Shown here piece by piece: positions 6,896 to 15,992 of a stretch of DNA of 49,674 bases. A program made the position numbers and the translations under genes. The notes below the pieces were generated by a model. That model made no database searches. It was not told where the DNA came from and saw nothing but the letters and a program-made list of their open reading frames with translations. Each line of letters opens with the position of its first letter. Position 1 is the first letter of the stretch. The DNA comes from Clostridiaceae bacterium (lineage in GTDB: Bacteria; Bacillota; Clostridia; Saccharofermentanales; DTU023): the NCBI GenBank assembly GCA_012799825.1, contig JAAZKK010000117.1, forward strand, positions 1-49,674. Direction: 5' to 3'.

Positions 6896-9367
6896 ATGAG
6901 CCGCACATTTTCTTCTTCAACCGGTCAGGTCAAAATAAAAACTCAAGCGCCCATGGTATTTGACGCCTTATATTCACCGGGCTTAGAAGAAGAAAACCAG
7001 CCTCTCGGCAATGACACAGATCGCAAGATAACGCTTGGCACCGCCGTTCCGGCAATAAATTTAGGAGACGTTGAGAGCAATGCCCGCGCCATCCGGGATC
7101 AGATGACAGAAGCCGAGGAGCTGGGGTGCGACCTTTTGCTTTTTTCTGATCTGGCGCTCACAGGTGCGACGTGCGGCATGCTTTTCTTGCAGAAAACACT
7201 TCAGGAAAGCTGCCGGCACCATATCGTCCGGTTGGCGCGCTCTACGAAGAAAAGCTCAATGATCACAGTCCTGACAGTGCCGCTTGTCGCAGGAACACAC
7301 TTAGTGAAAGCGGCTGTCTGGCTCTCTGGCGGACATGTTTTATGCGTGATACCGCTTCATCCTTCAGGCAACGGAGAGCGCTCTATTTTCGTGAATCCTT
7401 CGAACATTTACCCCGAAAGCATTCGGATCCTAACCGCAGACCTCAACGCCCCTCATTCGTCGAAAACGCTGCCTTTTCGGGAAGGTTTTGAAATGGAAAT
7501 ACCCCTGTCCTTCGACATCCCGGACCGTGAAAGACCCGAAAGGGAGCGATCCGGAAGAGCCCGGTTCGGACCAGAGCAAAATGGTTTTCCGTCTGATTTC
7601 AAGAAGGATCTTAACACGCCCTTTTACGGCGACGTTTTACAACGCGGTTTGAGCCTTGACGATATTGACACCGATTTGGAGCGCTGTTTGCGCAACTCGC
7701 AGAAAGGCGGAGAATCTTGCAGCATTCGTGGGATTCCGCTTTTTATCTCGTGGGAATCGGCACCCCTTCACATTGATTATCCGCTCCCTATCCCCTCAAA
7801 AAACCTTGTATTGGCGCGTCTTGGCCGGGCGATTCCGCTTTTTTTGCTCCCCGACACTCAGTCTGAATGGACAGGTGCCGCGTCGGCAGGCCGTAAGGCT
7901 TTGATGCGATTTGCAGACGAGGAAGGCGCCGTCGTAGTCTACGCAGGCGCAGGCGCCGGAGAATCCGTCGGAGAAGGCGTTTTTGCCGGACGCCGTCTTA
8001 TTCTCGCAGGGCAGCGCATCCTTGCCGAAAGCGACCCCTTTACAACAGGCATCACGTGCGCGACGATAGACCTAGATAATGCTTTTTCATCCGACGCGGA
8101 CAATTTTCTCTCGTTCGACACGGGCAATGACCCTTCTGCCGAAGAAGACGATGTTCTTTCTTCTGACAGGAGTGACGATCTAACGACCGACGGAGGCGCT
8201 GTTCCCTCCGCCGACGTGGACGACGATCTTGATGACAGTTCGGCTGACTCCATTCTAAAGCAAGACGATTCCACAGTTTACCGTCTGTCGATGTTATTCC
8301 AAAAAAAGTATTCCCTCCAAGTAAGTAAAGACACCTTGCATCATTCCCGTTTTCCTCTCATTGAGGCGCCTGGTGTCAGCCGCCGAACGCTTTTCACAGA
8401 AACGTTGACGATTCAGGCGCACGCGCTCGCGACGAGGCTTAAAACTGTAGGCGTTCGCCCTGTGCTCGGCCTTTCCGGCGGGCTTGACTCTGCCATCGCT
8501 TTCCTTGTGTGTCTCAAGGCGGCGGATCTTCTAAGGCATGAACCTTCTTTTGTCTTGGCATGTTCCATGCCTGGACCCGGTTCTTCTAAAACATCCGTCA
8601 GACTTGCCCGCATACTTGGCGAGTCGGCAGGCGTCGATTTTCGAGAGATACCGATTCATCGTGAAACGGCCTCACATCTGGAGGCCATCGGACACGACGG
8701 AGTGACGCACGATGTGACATATGAGAACGCGCAGGCAAGAGAGCGAACGCAAATCCTCATGGATCTTTCCAACATGGAGAAGGGACTCGTCATCGGCACG
8801 GGCGACCTTTCAGAAATGGCGCTTGGCTGGTGCACATATAACGGCGACCAGATGTCGATGTACGCCGTCAACTCGACCCTCTCCAAGACTGTGATTCGCC
8901 TGATGGCAGAAGAAGCGGCCGATATGCTGGAAGGCGGCTCTCTTTTCCCGAAAATGGCGCCGGAAAAAGCCCGAGCGATGGCCACGGCATTGCGCGAAAT
9001 CCTCGCGCGGCCTGTGTCGCCGGAGCTCCTTCCGCCTCACGCAGACGATACGCTCCGTCAGATTACAGAGGATGCTGTCGGACCTTATGAACTCGTCGAC
9101 TTCTACCTCTGGCATTTCGTTTTCTTAAAAGAAAAACCGTCCGACATCCTAGAATTGGCCGTCCATGTTTTTCGCGACACGTATACGCGAGATGTGTTGA
9201 AACACTGGCTGCTTTCTTTTATTCGACGCTTTTTTAATAGTCAATTCAAGCGCAAGGCAGCACCCGACGGCATAGCCTGCTTCCCGTGGCAGATTGTTCC
9301 TGTTAGCACATGGTACATGCCATCCGACGCCTCATCTCAGCTCTGGCTTGACGACCTTTTGGAATAA
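6896..9367 (+). CDS. nadE: NAD+ synthetase with inactivated glutaminase domain
   Basis: This is a fused nitrilase-type plus synthetase NAD synthetase, which normally amidates deamido-NAD with ammonia from glutamine. The C-terminal ATP-pyrophosphatase half is intact: P-loop S527-G-G-L-D-S532 and GTGDLSEMALGW with the downstream Lys (TLSKTV). The N-terminal half aligns well (LALTGATCG-LFLQ; GAGAGES; ILAES), but each residue of the Glu-Lys-Cys triad is changed: the usual PEL Glu is D85 (FSDL), the PKT Lys is L154 (IPLHP), and the ICEDLW Cys is S285 (FISWES). At 823 residues it is about 180 longer than usual, with inserts at ~185-275 and a very acidic Ser/Asp stretch at ~393-460. Ammonia dependence is inferred. 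The start at 6896 follows AAAGGAA. Confidence 0.9.
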   Translation: MSRTFSSSTGQVKIKTQAPMVFDALYSPGLEEENQPLGNDTDRKITLGTAVPAINLGDVESNARAIRDQMTEAEELGCDLLLFSDLALTGATCGMLFLQKTLQESCRHHIVRLARSTKKSSMITVLTVPLVAGTHLVKAAVWLSGGHVLCVIPLHPSGNGERSIFVNPSNIYPESIRILTADLNAPHSSKTLPFREGFEMEIPLSFDIPDRERPERERSGRARFGPEQNGFPSDFKKDLNTPFYGDVLQRGLSLDDIDTDLERCLRNSQKGGESCSIRGIPLFISWESAPLHIDYPLPIPSKNLVLARLGRAIPLFLLPDTQSEWTGAASAGRKALMRFADEEGAVVVYAGAGAGESVGEGVFAGRRLILAGQRILAESDPFTTGITCATIDLDNAFSSDADNFLSFDTGNDPSAEEDDVLSSDRSDDLTTDGGAVPSADVDDDLDDSSADSILKQDDSTVYRLSMLFQKKYSLQVSKDTLHHSRFPLIEAPGVSRRTLFTETLTIQAHALATRLKTVGVRPVLGLSGGLDSAIAFLVCLKAADLLRHEPSFVLACSMPGPGSSKTSVRLARILGESAGVDFREIPIHRETASHLEAIGHDGVTHDVTYENAQARERTQILMDLSNMEKGLVIGTGDLSEMALGWCTYNGDQMSMYAVNSTLSKTVIRLMAEEAADMLEGGSLFPKMAPEKARAMATALREILARPVSPELLPPHADDTLRQITEDAVGPYELVDFYLWHFVFLKEKPSDILELAVHVFRDTYTRDVLKHWLLSFIRRFFNSQFKRKAAPDGIACFPWQIVPVSTWYMPSDASSQLWLDDLLE

Positions 9368-9500
9368 GACGTCAGGGAAAAGACAAACGAGGGCAAAATA
9401 GCCCTAGAACATATAAAATGCATGAAGAAAGCGAAAAATAATCGAGTCCGACGACGCCTTTCATTCGTTTTCAGTAAAATAAGATCTACCGGAGAAAACC

Positions 9501-10649
9501 ATGATTTATCTTGACCATTCGAGCACCTCTTTTCCGAAAGCACCCGGCGTAGGTGATGCGATCAAAACGACCTTAGATGAACACGGCGTCAATATCGGAC
9601 GTGGCAATTACGAGGAGGCTTTTGCCGTTGAGGCGGAAATCGCCGAAACGCGCCAACTTTTAGCGACCTTTTTCGGGTATGACGATCCTCGGCAGGTTGT
9701 TTTTACACCAAGCGTCACCTATTCGATCAATATGTTCTTATACGGTTTCCTTCGATCGGGAGATCATATCGTCGTCTCCGGCATGGAGCATAACGCTGTC
9801 ATGCGCCCCGTCACGCAGCTTTCTAGGTTGCGTGATATTAGGTTTAGTATCGTTCCCGCCAACACACGAGGCGAAGTCTCGCCCGACGATGTTAAGAAAG
9901 CGATTCTGCCCGAGACAAGAGCTGTCGTTATGCTTCATGCATCCAACGTGACCGGCACCCTTTTGCCGGCCGCGGAGATCGGACAACTGTGTCATGACCG
10001 TGGTATATGTTACGCGCTCGATACAGCACAGTCGGCAGGCAGTGTGCCTATCGACATGACCGCAATGCATATTGATTTTCTCGCGTTCACGGGTCATAAG
10101 GGCCTGCTTGGACCTCAGGGTGTCGGCGGTTTTATTGCAACGCGAGCGCTTTCGTCTGAGATGGAGCCGCTCATACTGGGCGGTACGGGAAGTCAGTCCA
10201 ATCAGTATGAACAACCCGAATTTATGCCTGATAAATTTGAAAGCGGCACTCCAAATATTCCCGGCATCATCGGGTTGCGAGCAGCATTGCTTTATCTTAA
10301 AAAGACGGGCATCGAAGACCTGCATCGTCGCGAAATGGCGCTTACGTCATTATTCCTTGACGGCTTAAAAGAGATTTCTGGCGTTGTGCCTGTAGGATTA
10401 ACGGGCATAGAAGGTCGCACCGCCGTCGTCTCCGTCAACATCCCTGAGAAAGACAACAGCCTTATTGCCTATGAACTGGAAAGACAAGGCGCCATTAAGA
10501 CTCGCGTTGGTCTCCATTGCGCGCCACTTGCCCATAAAAGTCTCGGCACCTTTCCCGAAGGCACCATCCGCTTCTCCTTTGGCGCGACAAATACTGAAGA
10601 AGAGATCCGCACTGCCTTGGAAACACTTTCAAAAATCATGTCCGAGTAG
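9501..10649 (+). CDS. Class V aminotransferase / cysteine desulfurase-like protein
   Basis: This PLP enzyme belongs to the aminotransferase class V fold, closest in feel to the cysteine-desulfurase-like family. The N-terminus MIYLDHSSTSFPKAP, the internal ALDTAQSAG (Asp and Gln contacting PLP), the PLP-Lys in FTGHKGLLGPQG, and the late RVGLHCAPLAHKSLGTFPEGTIRFS, which holds the candidate catalytic Cys, are all characteristic. It could release sulfur from cysteine, but specificity cannot be read from sequence. The length of 382 residues is normal. It follows nadE after 133 bp and is the last gene before the putative origin. Confidence 0.85.
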   Translation: MIYLDHSSTSFPKAPGVGDAIKTTLDEHGVNIGRGNYEEAFAVEAEIAETRQLLATFFGYDDPRQVVFTPSVTYSINMFLYGFLRSGDHIVVSGMEHNAVMRPVTQLSRLRDIRFSIVPANTRGEVSPDDVKKAILPETRAVVMLHASNVTGTLLPAAEIGQLCHDRGICYALDTAQSAGSVPIDMTAMHIDFLAFTGHKGLLGPQGVGGFIATRALSSEMEPLILGGTGSQSNQYEQPEFMPDKFESGTPNIPGIIGLRAALLYLKKTGIEDLHRREMALTSLFLDGLKEISGVVPVGLTGIEGRTAVVSVNIPEKDNSLIAYELERQGAIKTRVGLHCAPLAHKSLGTFPEGTIRFSFGATNTEEEIRTALETLSKIMSE

Positions 10650-11136
10650 ATTTCAAGCGAAATGACGGCTGCCTAAAACATTTTTCAAGACTGTTTTTCA
10701 TCTTTGTCACCGTTTTGAAATATTTATAGAGCCTAAAATAAGTTGTTAACATTTGAAAAATGAGTTGTTAACACGGTATTTGCAGTTTTGTTAATAACTT
10801 TATAGTTGTCAACATTGCATAATCATCGTGTTCATTACATAATTTTGTCGTATCAGGACTCTTGGAATGACGCCATTTTTTATCAACAAAATCTCTCTTT
10901 TTCAACAAAAAACAAGTCACAAAGTGTTAAAAAAAACGCGCCCAAAAAGTTACCGAAAGGCCTGATAATATGGACTTTTTTAGGTTGACGTCGATTCTTT
11001 TTCTGGTAGGATAGTGAATACGTACTTTTTCCGGGCAAGGCGAATGACCCCCATTTGGAAAGACCTTCTTTTGTTTCGATGCCTGCCGGTTATGTGTTTT
11101 TGGGCCTGATGAGATGTTGTTGTTTTGGAGCGTTAA
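10650..11136. other. Putative oriC, part upstream of dnaA
   Basis: This AT-rich 487-bp gap has no gene. It holds 9-mers resembling DnaA boxes: TTGTTAACA at 10743 and 10765, TTGTTAATA at 10788, TTGTCAACA at 10806, TTATCAACA at 10880 and TTTTCAACA at 10899. The first four lie 18-23 bp apart, near two helical turns. No canonical TTATNCACA was seen. Position beside dnaA and the phased repeats support an origin role; the box identity is inferred. Confidence 0.6.
10985..11012 (+). promoter_or_regulatory. dnaA promoter
   Basis: TTGACG at 10985-10990, a 16-bp spacer and TAGGAT at 11007-11012 fit a sigma-A promoter and leave a leader of about 120 bases before the dnaA start. Confidence 0.5.
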
Positions 11137-12510
11137 ATGGTGAATTCTGGAATTGATGCGAATGCGATCTGGCAAGCCGTCTGTCAGAAAACGCTGAGCA
11201 AGGAAGTAGATCCTCTTAATTATCGCACGTGGTTTTTGAACGTGAAGCCGTATATTGCATCCGATCGCGTCTTCGGTTTGTCCGTGCAAAATAAACTCGC
11301 ACAGGATTTTCTGAAACCTTATAGCAATTTGATTGAGGACGCTTTACGCGATCACACGCGCGTGCATTACAAAACGGAGATAACAGTTTCTCCGAACGGT
11401 GAAATGCCGACATCTGAACGTATAATAGAGCGTGTTCCTGCCGAAAGCAGCGAAATTTCGTTTAATGGTAACGGTACAAATTCTTTTCAGATGGGCGTTT
11501 TCAATCCGAACTATACGTTTGACACATTTATCGTCGGATCCGGCAACCGTTTTGCGCATGCCGCCTCCGTCGCCGTGGCATCGATGAAAAGTCCACGAAA
11601 CTATAACCCTCTGTTCCTTTATGGCGGATCCGGTCTTGGAAAGACACATTTGCTGCATGCGATCGGTAACAAAGTACGTCGAATGTTTCCTGAAAAGCGC
11701 GTCGTATATGTTCAGACGGAGCAGTTCGTCAACGATTTCATCATTTGCGTGCAAAAAAATGAGTTCGAGGAATTCAGAAATCATTATCGCATGGCCGATA
11801 TGCTCCTGATTGACGACATTCAGTTTATCGAATCAAAAGATCGCATGCAGGTCGAGTTTTTCTACACTTTTAACGCGCTCTATGAATCAGGGAAAAATGT
11901 TGTTCTTACATGTGACAAACCGCCACAGAGCCTATCTTCCTTGGTAGAACGCTTGCGGACACGCTTCATGAGTGGTCTGACCATTGACATCACACCGCCC
12001 GATTTTGAGACTCGCGTCGCGATTTTGCTGAATCTTTGTAAGACACACGGCGTAGATATCTCGCCGGATATCATTCAATATATCGCAACGAATGTGACGA
12101 CAAACGTTAGAGAAATTGAAGGCGCCTTTAAGACGATCAGCGCTCTTCAGATCATGAACGTCAATGTAACGCTTGATACAGCCCGTCAGGCACTTCAAAA
12201 CATTATCCAACCCGGAGCGGTGAAAGAACTCGACATACCGCTGATTATGGAAATTGTGGCCAATTACTATAACGTCACAGTTAACGATTTAAAATCAAAG
12301 CAACGAAGCCAGAGAATTGTAGAACCACGGCAAATATCGATGTATCTCTGTCGTAAAAAACTAAACAAAACACTTAAAGAAATAGGATCAGCATTTGGCG
12401 GTAGAAATCACGCTACAGTTTTGCATGCCTATGATAGAATAAATGAAGAATTAGTAATAAATACAAATCTTCAAGAAGCGGTCGCTAACATAGAAGCGCG
12501 TTTACAATAA
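11137..12510 (+). CDS. dnaA: Chromosomal replication initiator DnaA
   Basis: DnaA binds boxes at the origin and melts DNA. All four domains are visible: an N-terminal helicase-interaction domain (IWQAVCQKTLS), a variable linker, an AAA+ core starting NPNYTFDTFIVGSGNRFAHAA with Walker A GGSGLGKTH and Walker B MLLIDDIQF, and the C-terminal helix-turn-helix domain. The DNA-reading loop, usually GRDHTTV, is GRNHATV here, so the positions equivalent to E. coli D433 and T435 are Asn and Ala, while the minor-groove Arg (KQRSQR) is kept. The length of 457 residues is normal. Start ATG at 11137 follows TTGGAG. Unusual candidate boxes lie on both sides of the gene. Confidence 0.98.
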   Translation: MVNSGIDANAIWQAVCQKTLSKEVDPLNYRTWFLNVKPYIASDRVFGLSVQNKLAQDFLKPYSNLIEDALRDHTRVHYKTEITVSPNGEMPTSERIIERVPAESSEISFNGNGTNSFQMGVFNPNYTFDTFIVGSGNRFAHAASVAVASMKSPRNYNPLFLYGGSGLGKTHLLHAIGNKVRRMFPEKRVVYVQTEQFVNDFIICVQKNEFEEFRNHYRMADMLLIDDIQFIESKDRMQVEFFYTFNALYESGKNVVLTCDKPPQSLSSLVERLRTRFMSGLTIDITPPDFETRVAILLNLCKTHGVDISPDIIQYIATNVTTNVREIEGAFKTISALQIMNVNVTLDTARQALQNIIQPGAVKELDIPLIMEIVANYYNVTVNDLKSKQRSQRIVEPRQISMYLCRKKLNKTLKEIGSAFGGRNHATVLHAYDRINEELVINTNLQEAVANIEARLQ

Positions 12511-12757
12511 ATCAACAATTTCATTAACATTTGTTGAAAAACAGGCGTTTATACAATGTTGACAAAATGTTAATTAAAATAATTCGTTAATAACTCGTGG
12601 TTGTCATAAATAGGTAACAGTTATTTAACGAATTTTTAACATAACTAAAGAACTGGTAAATCAACACTGAGATGTGTTTTGCACAATATTAACACTAAGA
12701 AGAAGAAGATCGATGAATTATCTTAGTAATAATTAAAGAAGAACGCGGGAGGCAACA
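12511..12757. other. Putative oriC, dnaA-dnaN spacer
   Basis: This very AT-rich 247-bp spacer carries, on the minus strand, TTTTCAACA (12540-12532) and TTGTCAACA (12565-12557), the same variant 9-mers seen upstream of dnaA but inverted. AT-rich direct runs suitable for unwinding follow at 12566-12650. It also carries the dnaN ribosome binding site GGGAGG. Confidence 0.5.
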
Positions 12758-13858
12758 ATGAAACTGACATGCTCTAGAAACAATTTGATTGAAGCACTTA
12801 ATACCGTTCAGAGATCGGTAGCCGTCCGCTCAACGAATCCTGTTTTAGATGGTATTCTCATGACGGCTGATCAGTCATTGATTCTCACTGGTTATGATAA
12901 TGAAACAGGTATTGAATACCGCATGGATGCCGATATTTCCTGCAAAGGCAGTATTGTCGTTCCGGCAAAAATAATGTTGGATGTTGTTCGCAGTCTTCCG
13001 GACAACAATGTGTACTTGGAAGTAAAAGACGATACGGTGTTGCTCGTAGAATCAGGAAAGAGCGTCTTTCACATTAGAGGATATGCGTCTGAAAGATATC
13101 CGGAAATCCATTTTATTGAAGATAAGGTGAAGATTGAAATCGAGCAGAAAAAGTTGAAGCAGATGATCAATCAAACGATTTTCTCTGTATCAAGTGACCT
13201 CGGTCGGCCGATTTTGATGGGACTTAATCTTATTTGCCGTGACGGCACAATGACATTGGTCGCGCTGGACGGTTTTCGGTTGGCCGTTCGTCATCAAATG
13301 ATTAGAGGATTGTCAGAAAACATTAATATCATTATTCCTTCAAAAGCGATGGGTGAAATTGCGCGTATTCTGAAAGATTCCGATGATGAAGTGACCATTT
13401 TTCCGTCACACAATTATATTATTTTTTCTTGTGACAATGTCAAAGTAGTGACTCGTCTTATCAAGGGTGAGTTTTTAGACTATAAGACCATCATTCCAAG
13501 AAATGCAGAAACGAGCCTGATTATTGCTCCGGACGTATTGCTCGCGGCCGTAGAGCGCGCGTCCATCATGATCGAAACGGACGATCGTCGCTTTCCTGTC
13601 ACGTTTTATTGTGAAGGCAAAGACATCATGAGGGTGACTTCTAAGACCGATATCGGTACAGCACGTGAGGAAATTCCGGTAGCTCTTAGCGGAGAACCGG
13701 TTGAAATAGACTTTAATCCGCGGTTTTTCATTGAAGTGTTGCGCCAGATTACCGATGAACGCGTGTTGATTACATTTAATGGTAGCCTTGGACCGTGTTC
13801 TATTAGACCGGAAAACGGCGACGAATTTTACTACCTTGTGCTGCCGCTGCGGAGATAA
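12758..13858 (+). CDS. dnaN: DNA polymerase III beta subunit (sliding clamp)
   Basis: This is the processivity clamp of the replicative polymerase. The 366-residue length, the N-terminus MKLTCSRNNLIEALNTVQRSV, the segment RPILMGLNLI...LVALDGFRLAVR and the C-terminal YLVLPLRR are diagnostic. Three tandem clamp domains are expected to dimerise into a ring around DNA. ATG at 12758 lies behind GGGAGG. recF starts 9 bp after the stop, so the two are almost certainly translated from one message. The yaaA gene that often lies between them in Firmicutes is missing. Confidence 0.97.
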   Translation: MKLTCSRNNLIEALNTVQRSVAVRSTNPVLDGILMTADQSLILTGYDNETGIEYRMDADISCKGSIVVPAKIMLDVVRSLPDNNVYLEVKDDTVLLVESGKSVFHIRGYASERYPEIHFIEDKVKIEIEQKKLKQMINQTIFSVSSDLGRPILMGLNLICRDGTMTLVALDGFRLAVRHQMIRGLSENINIIIPSKAMGEIARILKDSDDEVTIFPSHNYIIFSCDNVKVVTRLIKGEFLDYKTIIPRNAETSLIIAPDVLLAAVERASIMIETDDRRFPVTFYCEGKDIMRVTSKTDIGTAREEIPVALSGEPVEIDFNPRFFIEVLRQITDERVLITFNGSLGPCSIRPENGDEFYYLVLPLRR

Positions 13859-13867
13859 ACTCCCAGT

Positions 13868-15205
13868 ATGCGCCTATTATCGTTAACGCTGGAACAGTTC
13901 AGGAATTATGAGCAGCTTGACCTATCGTTCCCGTCGGGAACACAGGTTTTTTATGGCGCTAACGCACAGGGTAAAACGAATATTTTAGAGGCCATTTATC
14001 TTTGTACGTGCGCACGTTCGCACCGGACCGGTCGTGACGACGAACTCGTCCGTCATGGACAGTCTTCATATCGAGTGAGCATTCGTTTTTTAACAGATCA
14101 GAATCTTGAAGAGTCTCTCTCCATTGCGTATCGGATGGCTACATCATCAAAGTTGTCCTCGAGAACGATCGAATACAACGGTTTTGAAATGACACGCGTT
14201 GCAGATCTGATGGGACTTTTTCACGCCATTATTTTTGCGCCGGAAGATCTTCAAATCGTAAAAGGTGGACCTGCAGAAAGACGACGTTTCATCGATATCA
14301 TGATTTCACGTACAGACCGTGCCTATTTTCGCGATCTTCAGGAATACTGGACAATACTCGGTCAAAGAAATCGTCTGTTAAAACACATACGAGATACAGT
14401 TTTTAATCTTTCCCGCAATCATCGTAATAAACGTTCTCCGGAACCTAAAAGTACTGAACAAGAGGCTCAATCCGGAAATGATGTTCAACAAAATATGAAC
14501 ACATCTGATGAACAGAAAAAGCTCGACTCTTTTCAATTTAAAATGGATAATTATCTGCATCTTGACGTATGGGATCAGAAGCTGGCGGAAGTGTCCTCTT
14601 CGATTCTTAGAAAACGCCTTGATTACACGAAGTATCTTTTGGAATATGGATCTCTTTCTCTCATGCACCTAGCATCGCTCAAAGAAGAGCTGTCTATTTC
14701 GTATCGAAGCATTTCGGGTCTTGATCATTCCATGACAAAAAGTGAAATCGAGACGCATTTTTTGAATCGGTTGAAGACGGCTAGAGATGACGATATTGCG
14801 AGAGGAAGTACCTCACAAGGTCCTCACCGTGACGATCTCTTTTTCACACTTAATGGGCAAGACGCGCGTCTTTATGCGTCACAAGGTCAGCAGCGATCGA
14901 TTGTTCTTGCGCTTAAGATGGCAGAACTTGTAATTTTATCACGCCGTACGGGCGAAAAACCGATTCTGCTCTTAGACGATGTTCTCTCAGAACTCGATGC
15001 GTCGCGTCGGCATCAATTGTTGGACATTACAAGCGGCCACCAAGTTTTTATCACATCTACCGACGTCTCTATGTTTAAGCCATGGAACGGCCCTTTACAC
15101 TTTTATGCCGTATCAAAGGGAACTGTTACGCCGGAACATGTCGATGAATCTAAAGAAACTAGAAAAGAATCTATGCCGGAGCAGGCTGTTGAAGCTAAAA
15201 AGTGA
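13868..15205 (+). CDS. recF: DNA replication and repair protein RecF
   Basis: RecF is an SMC-like ATPase that loads RecA at gaps. The N-terminal LTLEQFRNYEQLDLSFPSG, Walker A GANAQGKTNILEAIYL, the ABC signature region YASQGQQRSIVLALKMAEL, and Walker B PILLLDDVLSELD are all present, and GPHRDDL matches the family. At 445 residues it is about 70-80 longer than usual: residues ~180-235 are a hydrophilic Asn/Gln/Glu/Ser-rich insert in the helical arm, and about 25 charged residues extend the C-terminus. The insert lies away from the catalytic motifs, so activity is probably retained. Confidence 0.95.
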   Translation: MRLLSLTLEQFRNYEQLDLSFPSGTQVFYGANAQGKTNILEAIYLCTCARSHRTGRDDELVRHGQSSYRVSIRFLTDQNLEESLSIAYRMATSSKLSSRTIEYNGFEMTRVADLMGLFHAIIFAPEDLQIVKGGPAERRRFIDIMISRTDRAYFRDLQEYWTILGQRNRLLKHIRDTVFNLSRNHRNKRSPEPKSTEQEAQSGNDVQQNMNTSDEQKKLDSFQFKMDNYLHLDVWDQKLAEVSSSILRKRLDYTKYLLEYGSLSLMHLASLKEELSISYRSISGLDHSMTKSEIETHFLNRLKTARDDDIARGSTSQGPHRDDLFFTLNGQDARLYASQGQQRSIVLALKMAELVILSRRTGEKPILLLDDVLSELDASRRHQLLDITSGHQVFITSTDVSMFKPWNGPLHFYAVSKGTVTPEHVDESKETRKESMPEQAVEAKK

Positions 15206-15269
15206 AAAAAGAAGTTAAACTGGTTCATGAGATATGGAATATGGAAATATTAAAATTCACATATTAGAG

Positions 15270-15367
15270 ACTGCGTGCTGTGTAAATCGTGCGAATTAAA
15301 AGATCATAGAGAACCTCAATAGGCAGAACGAAACAAACTGCGTGCTGCGTAAAGCACGTGAATTAAA
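15270..15367 (+). repeat. Diverged 31-bp direct repeat in the recF-cobU spacer
   Basis: Copies at 15270-15300 and 15337-15367 share about 26 of 31 bases (both start ACTGCGTGCTG and end GAATTAAA). The second can fold through CGTGCT and AGCACG into a small hairpin. The rest of the 265-bp spacer 15206-15470 holds no recognisable gene. Confidence 0.6.
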
Positions 15368-15470
15368 TAATAATGAATAAGAATACAAAATGAATGCACG
15401 ATGCTAATATGTTGCGTCCTAAGCTAGGTGCAGACAGTAAGACGTAGAATTACAAGGGCGATGTAATAAT

Positions 15471-15992
15471 ATGAACATACTTGTAACAGGTGGAAATAAA
15501 AGCGGTAAAAGTGCTTATGCCGAACGCACGGCACTTCAACTTTCAGAAGGAACACCTGTTCTTTACATTGCAACGATGAAAGCAAAAAGTGACGAGGATT
15601 TTGCCATTGTTCGCCGCCATGAAGCCTATCGTCGAGGCAAACCTTTTAATGTCATAGAGCAAGAAATGGATTTAGAAACGCTTGTTTTCCAAAAATGTAA
15701 AGTCGCTATGCTGGAAGATTTGCCTAATCTTGTCGCGAATGAGATTTTTGACGGAGGTTCGGTTGGACGAATTGAGTCGGGAATTCGGCACATCGCAAGT
15801 ATGACGGAGCATTTGATTCTCATAACGAACGAAATTGATTCGGATGGGATTCGTTATACGGACGAAACGCAAGCGTATATGCGCGAACTCGGAAGAATTA
15901 ATGCTGCGTGCGCTGTTTGGTGTGATCGTGTGATCGAGTGTGTTGTTGGCATACCGCTGATTTTGAAAGGGGAACCGTTGAGATGTTCTTGA
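15471..15992 (+). CDS. cobU: Adenosylcobinamide kinase / phosphate guanylyltransferase (CobU)
   Basis: CobU phosphorylates adenosylcobinamide and transfers GMP to it, making the activated intermediate for nucleotide-loop assembly. The P-loop is GGNKSGKSAYAE at the N-terminus. The internal RRHEAYR segment matches the region holding the family's guanylylated His, and NEIDSDG...MRELGRINAACA...DRVIECVVGIPLILKG is the standard C-terminal part. It is 173 residues long. Its 3' end overlaps the cobS start by 10 bp, which signals coupled translation in a corrinoid salvage operon. Confidence 0.9.
   Translation: MNILVTGGNKSGKSAYAERTALQLSEGTPVLYIATMKAKSDEDFAIVRRHEAYRRGKPFNVIEQEMDLETLVFQKCKVAMLEDLPNLVANEIFDGGSVGRIESGIRHIASMTEHLILITNEIDSDGIRYTDETQAYMRELGRINAACAVWCDRVIECVVGIPLILKGEPLRCS

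Noticed and set aside
9738-10325. 195-codon antisense frame in the class V aminotransferase gene
   Set aside because: Shadow of a conserved PLP enzyme gene; no ribosome binding site.
15206-15470. Possible cobalamin riboswitch upstream of cobU
   Set aside because: I looked for the B12-box GCC-A-TG pattern and its flanking helices here and upstream of nrdJ and cobO and found none.
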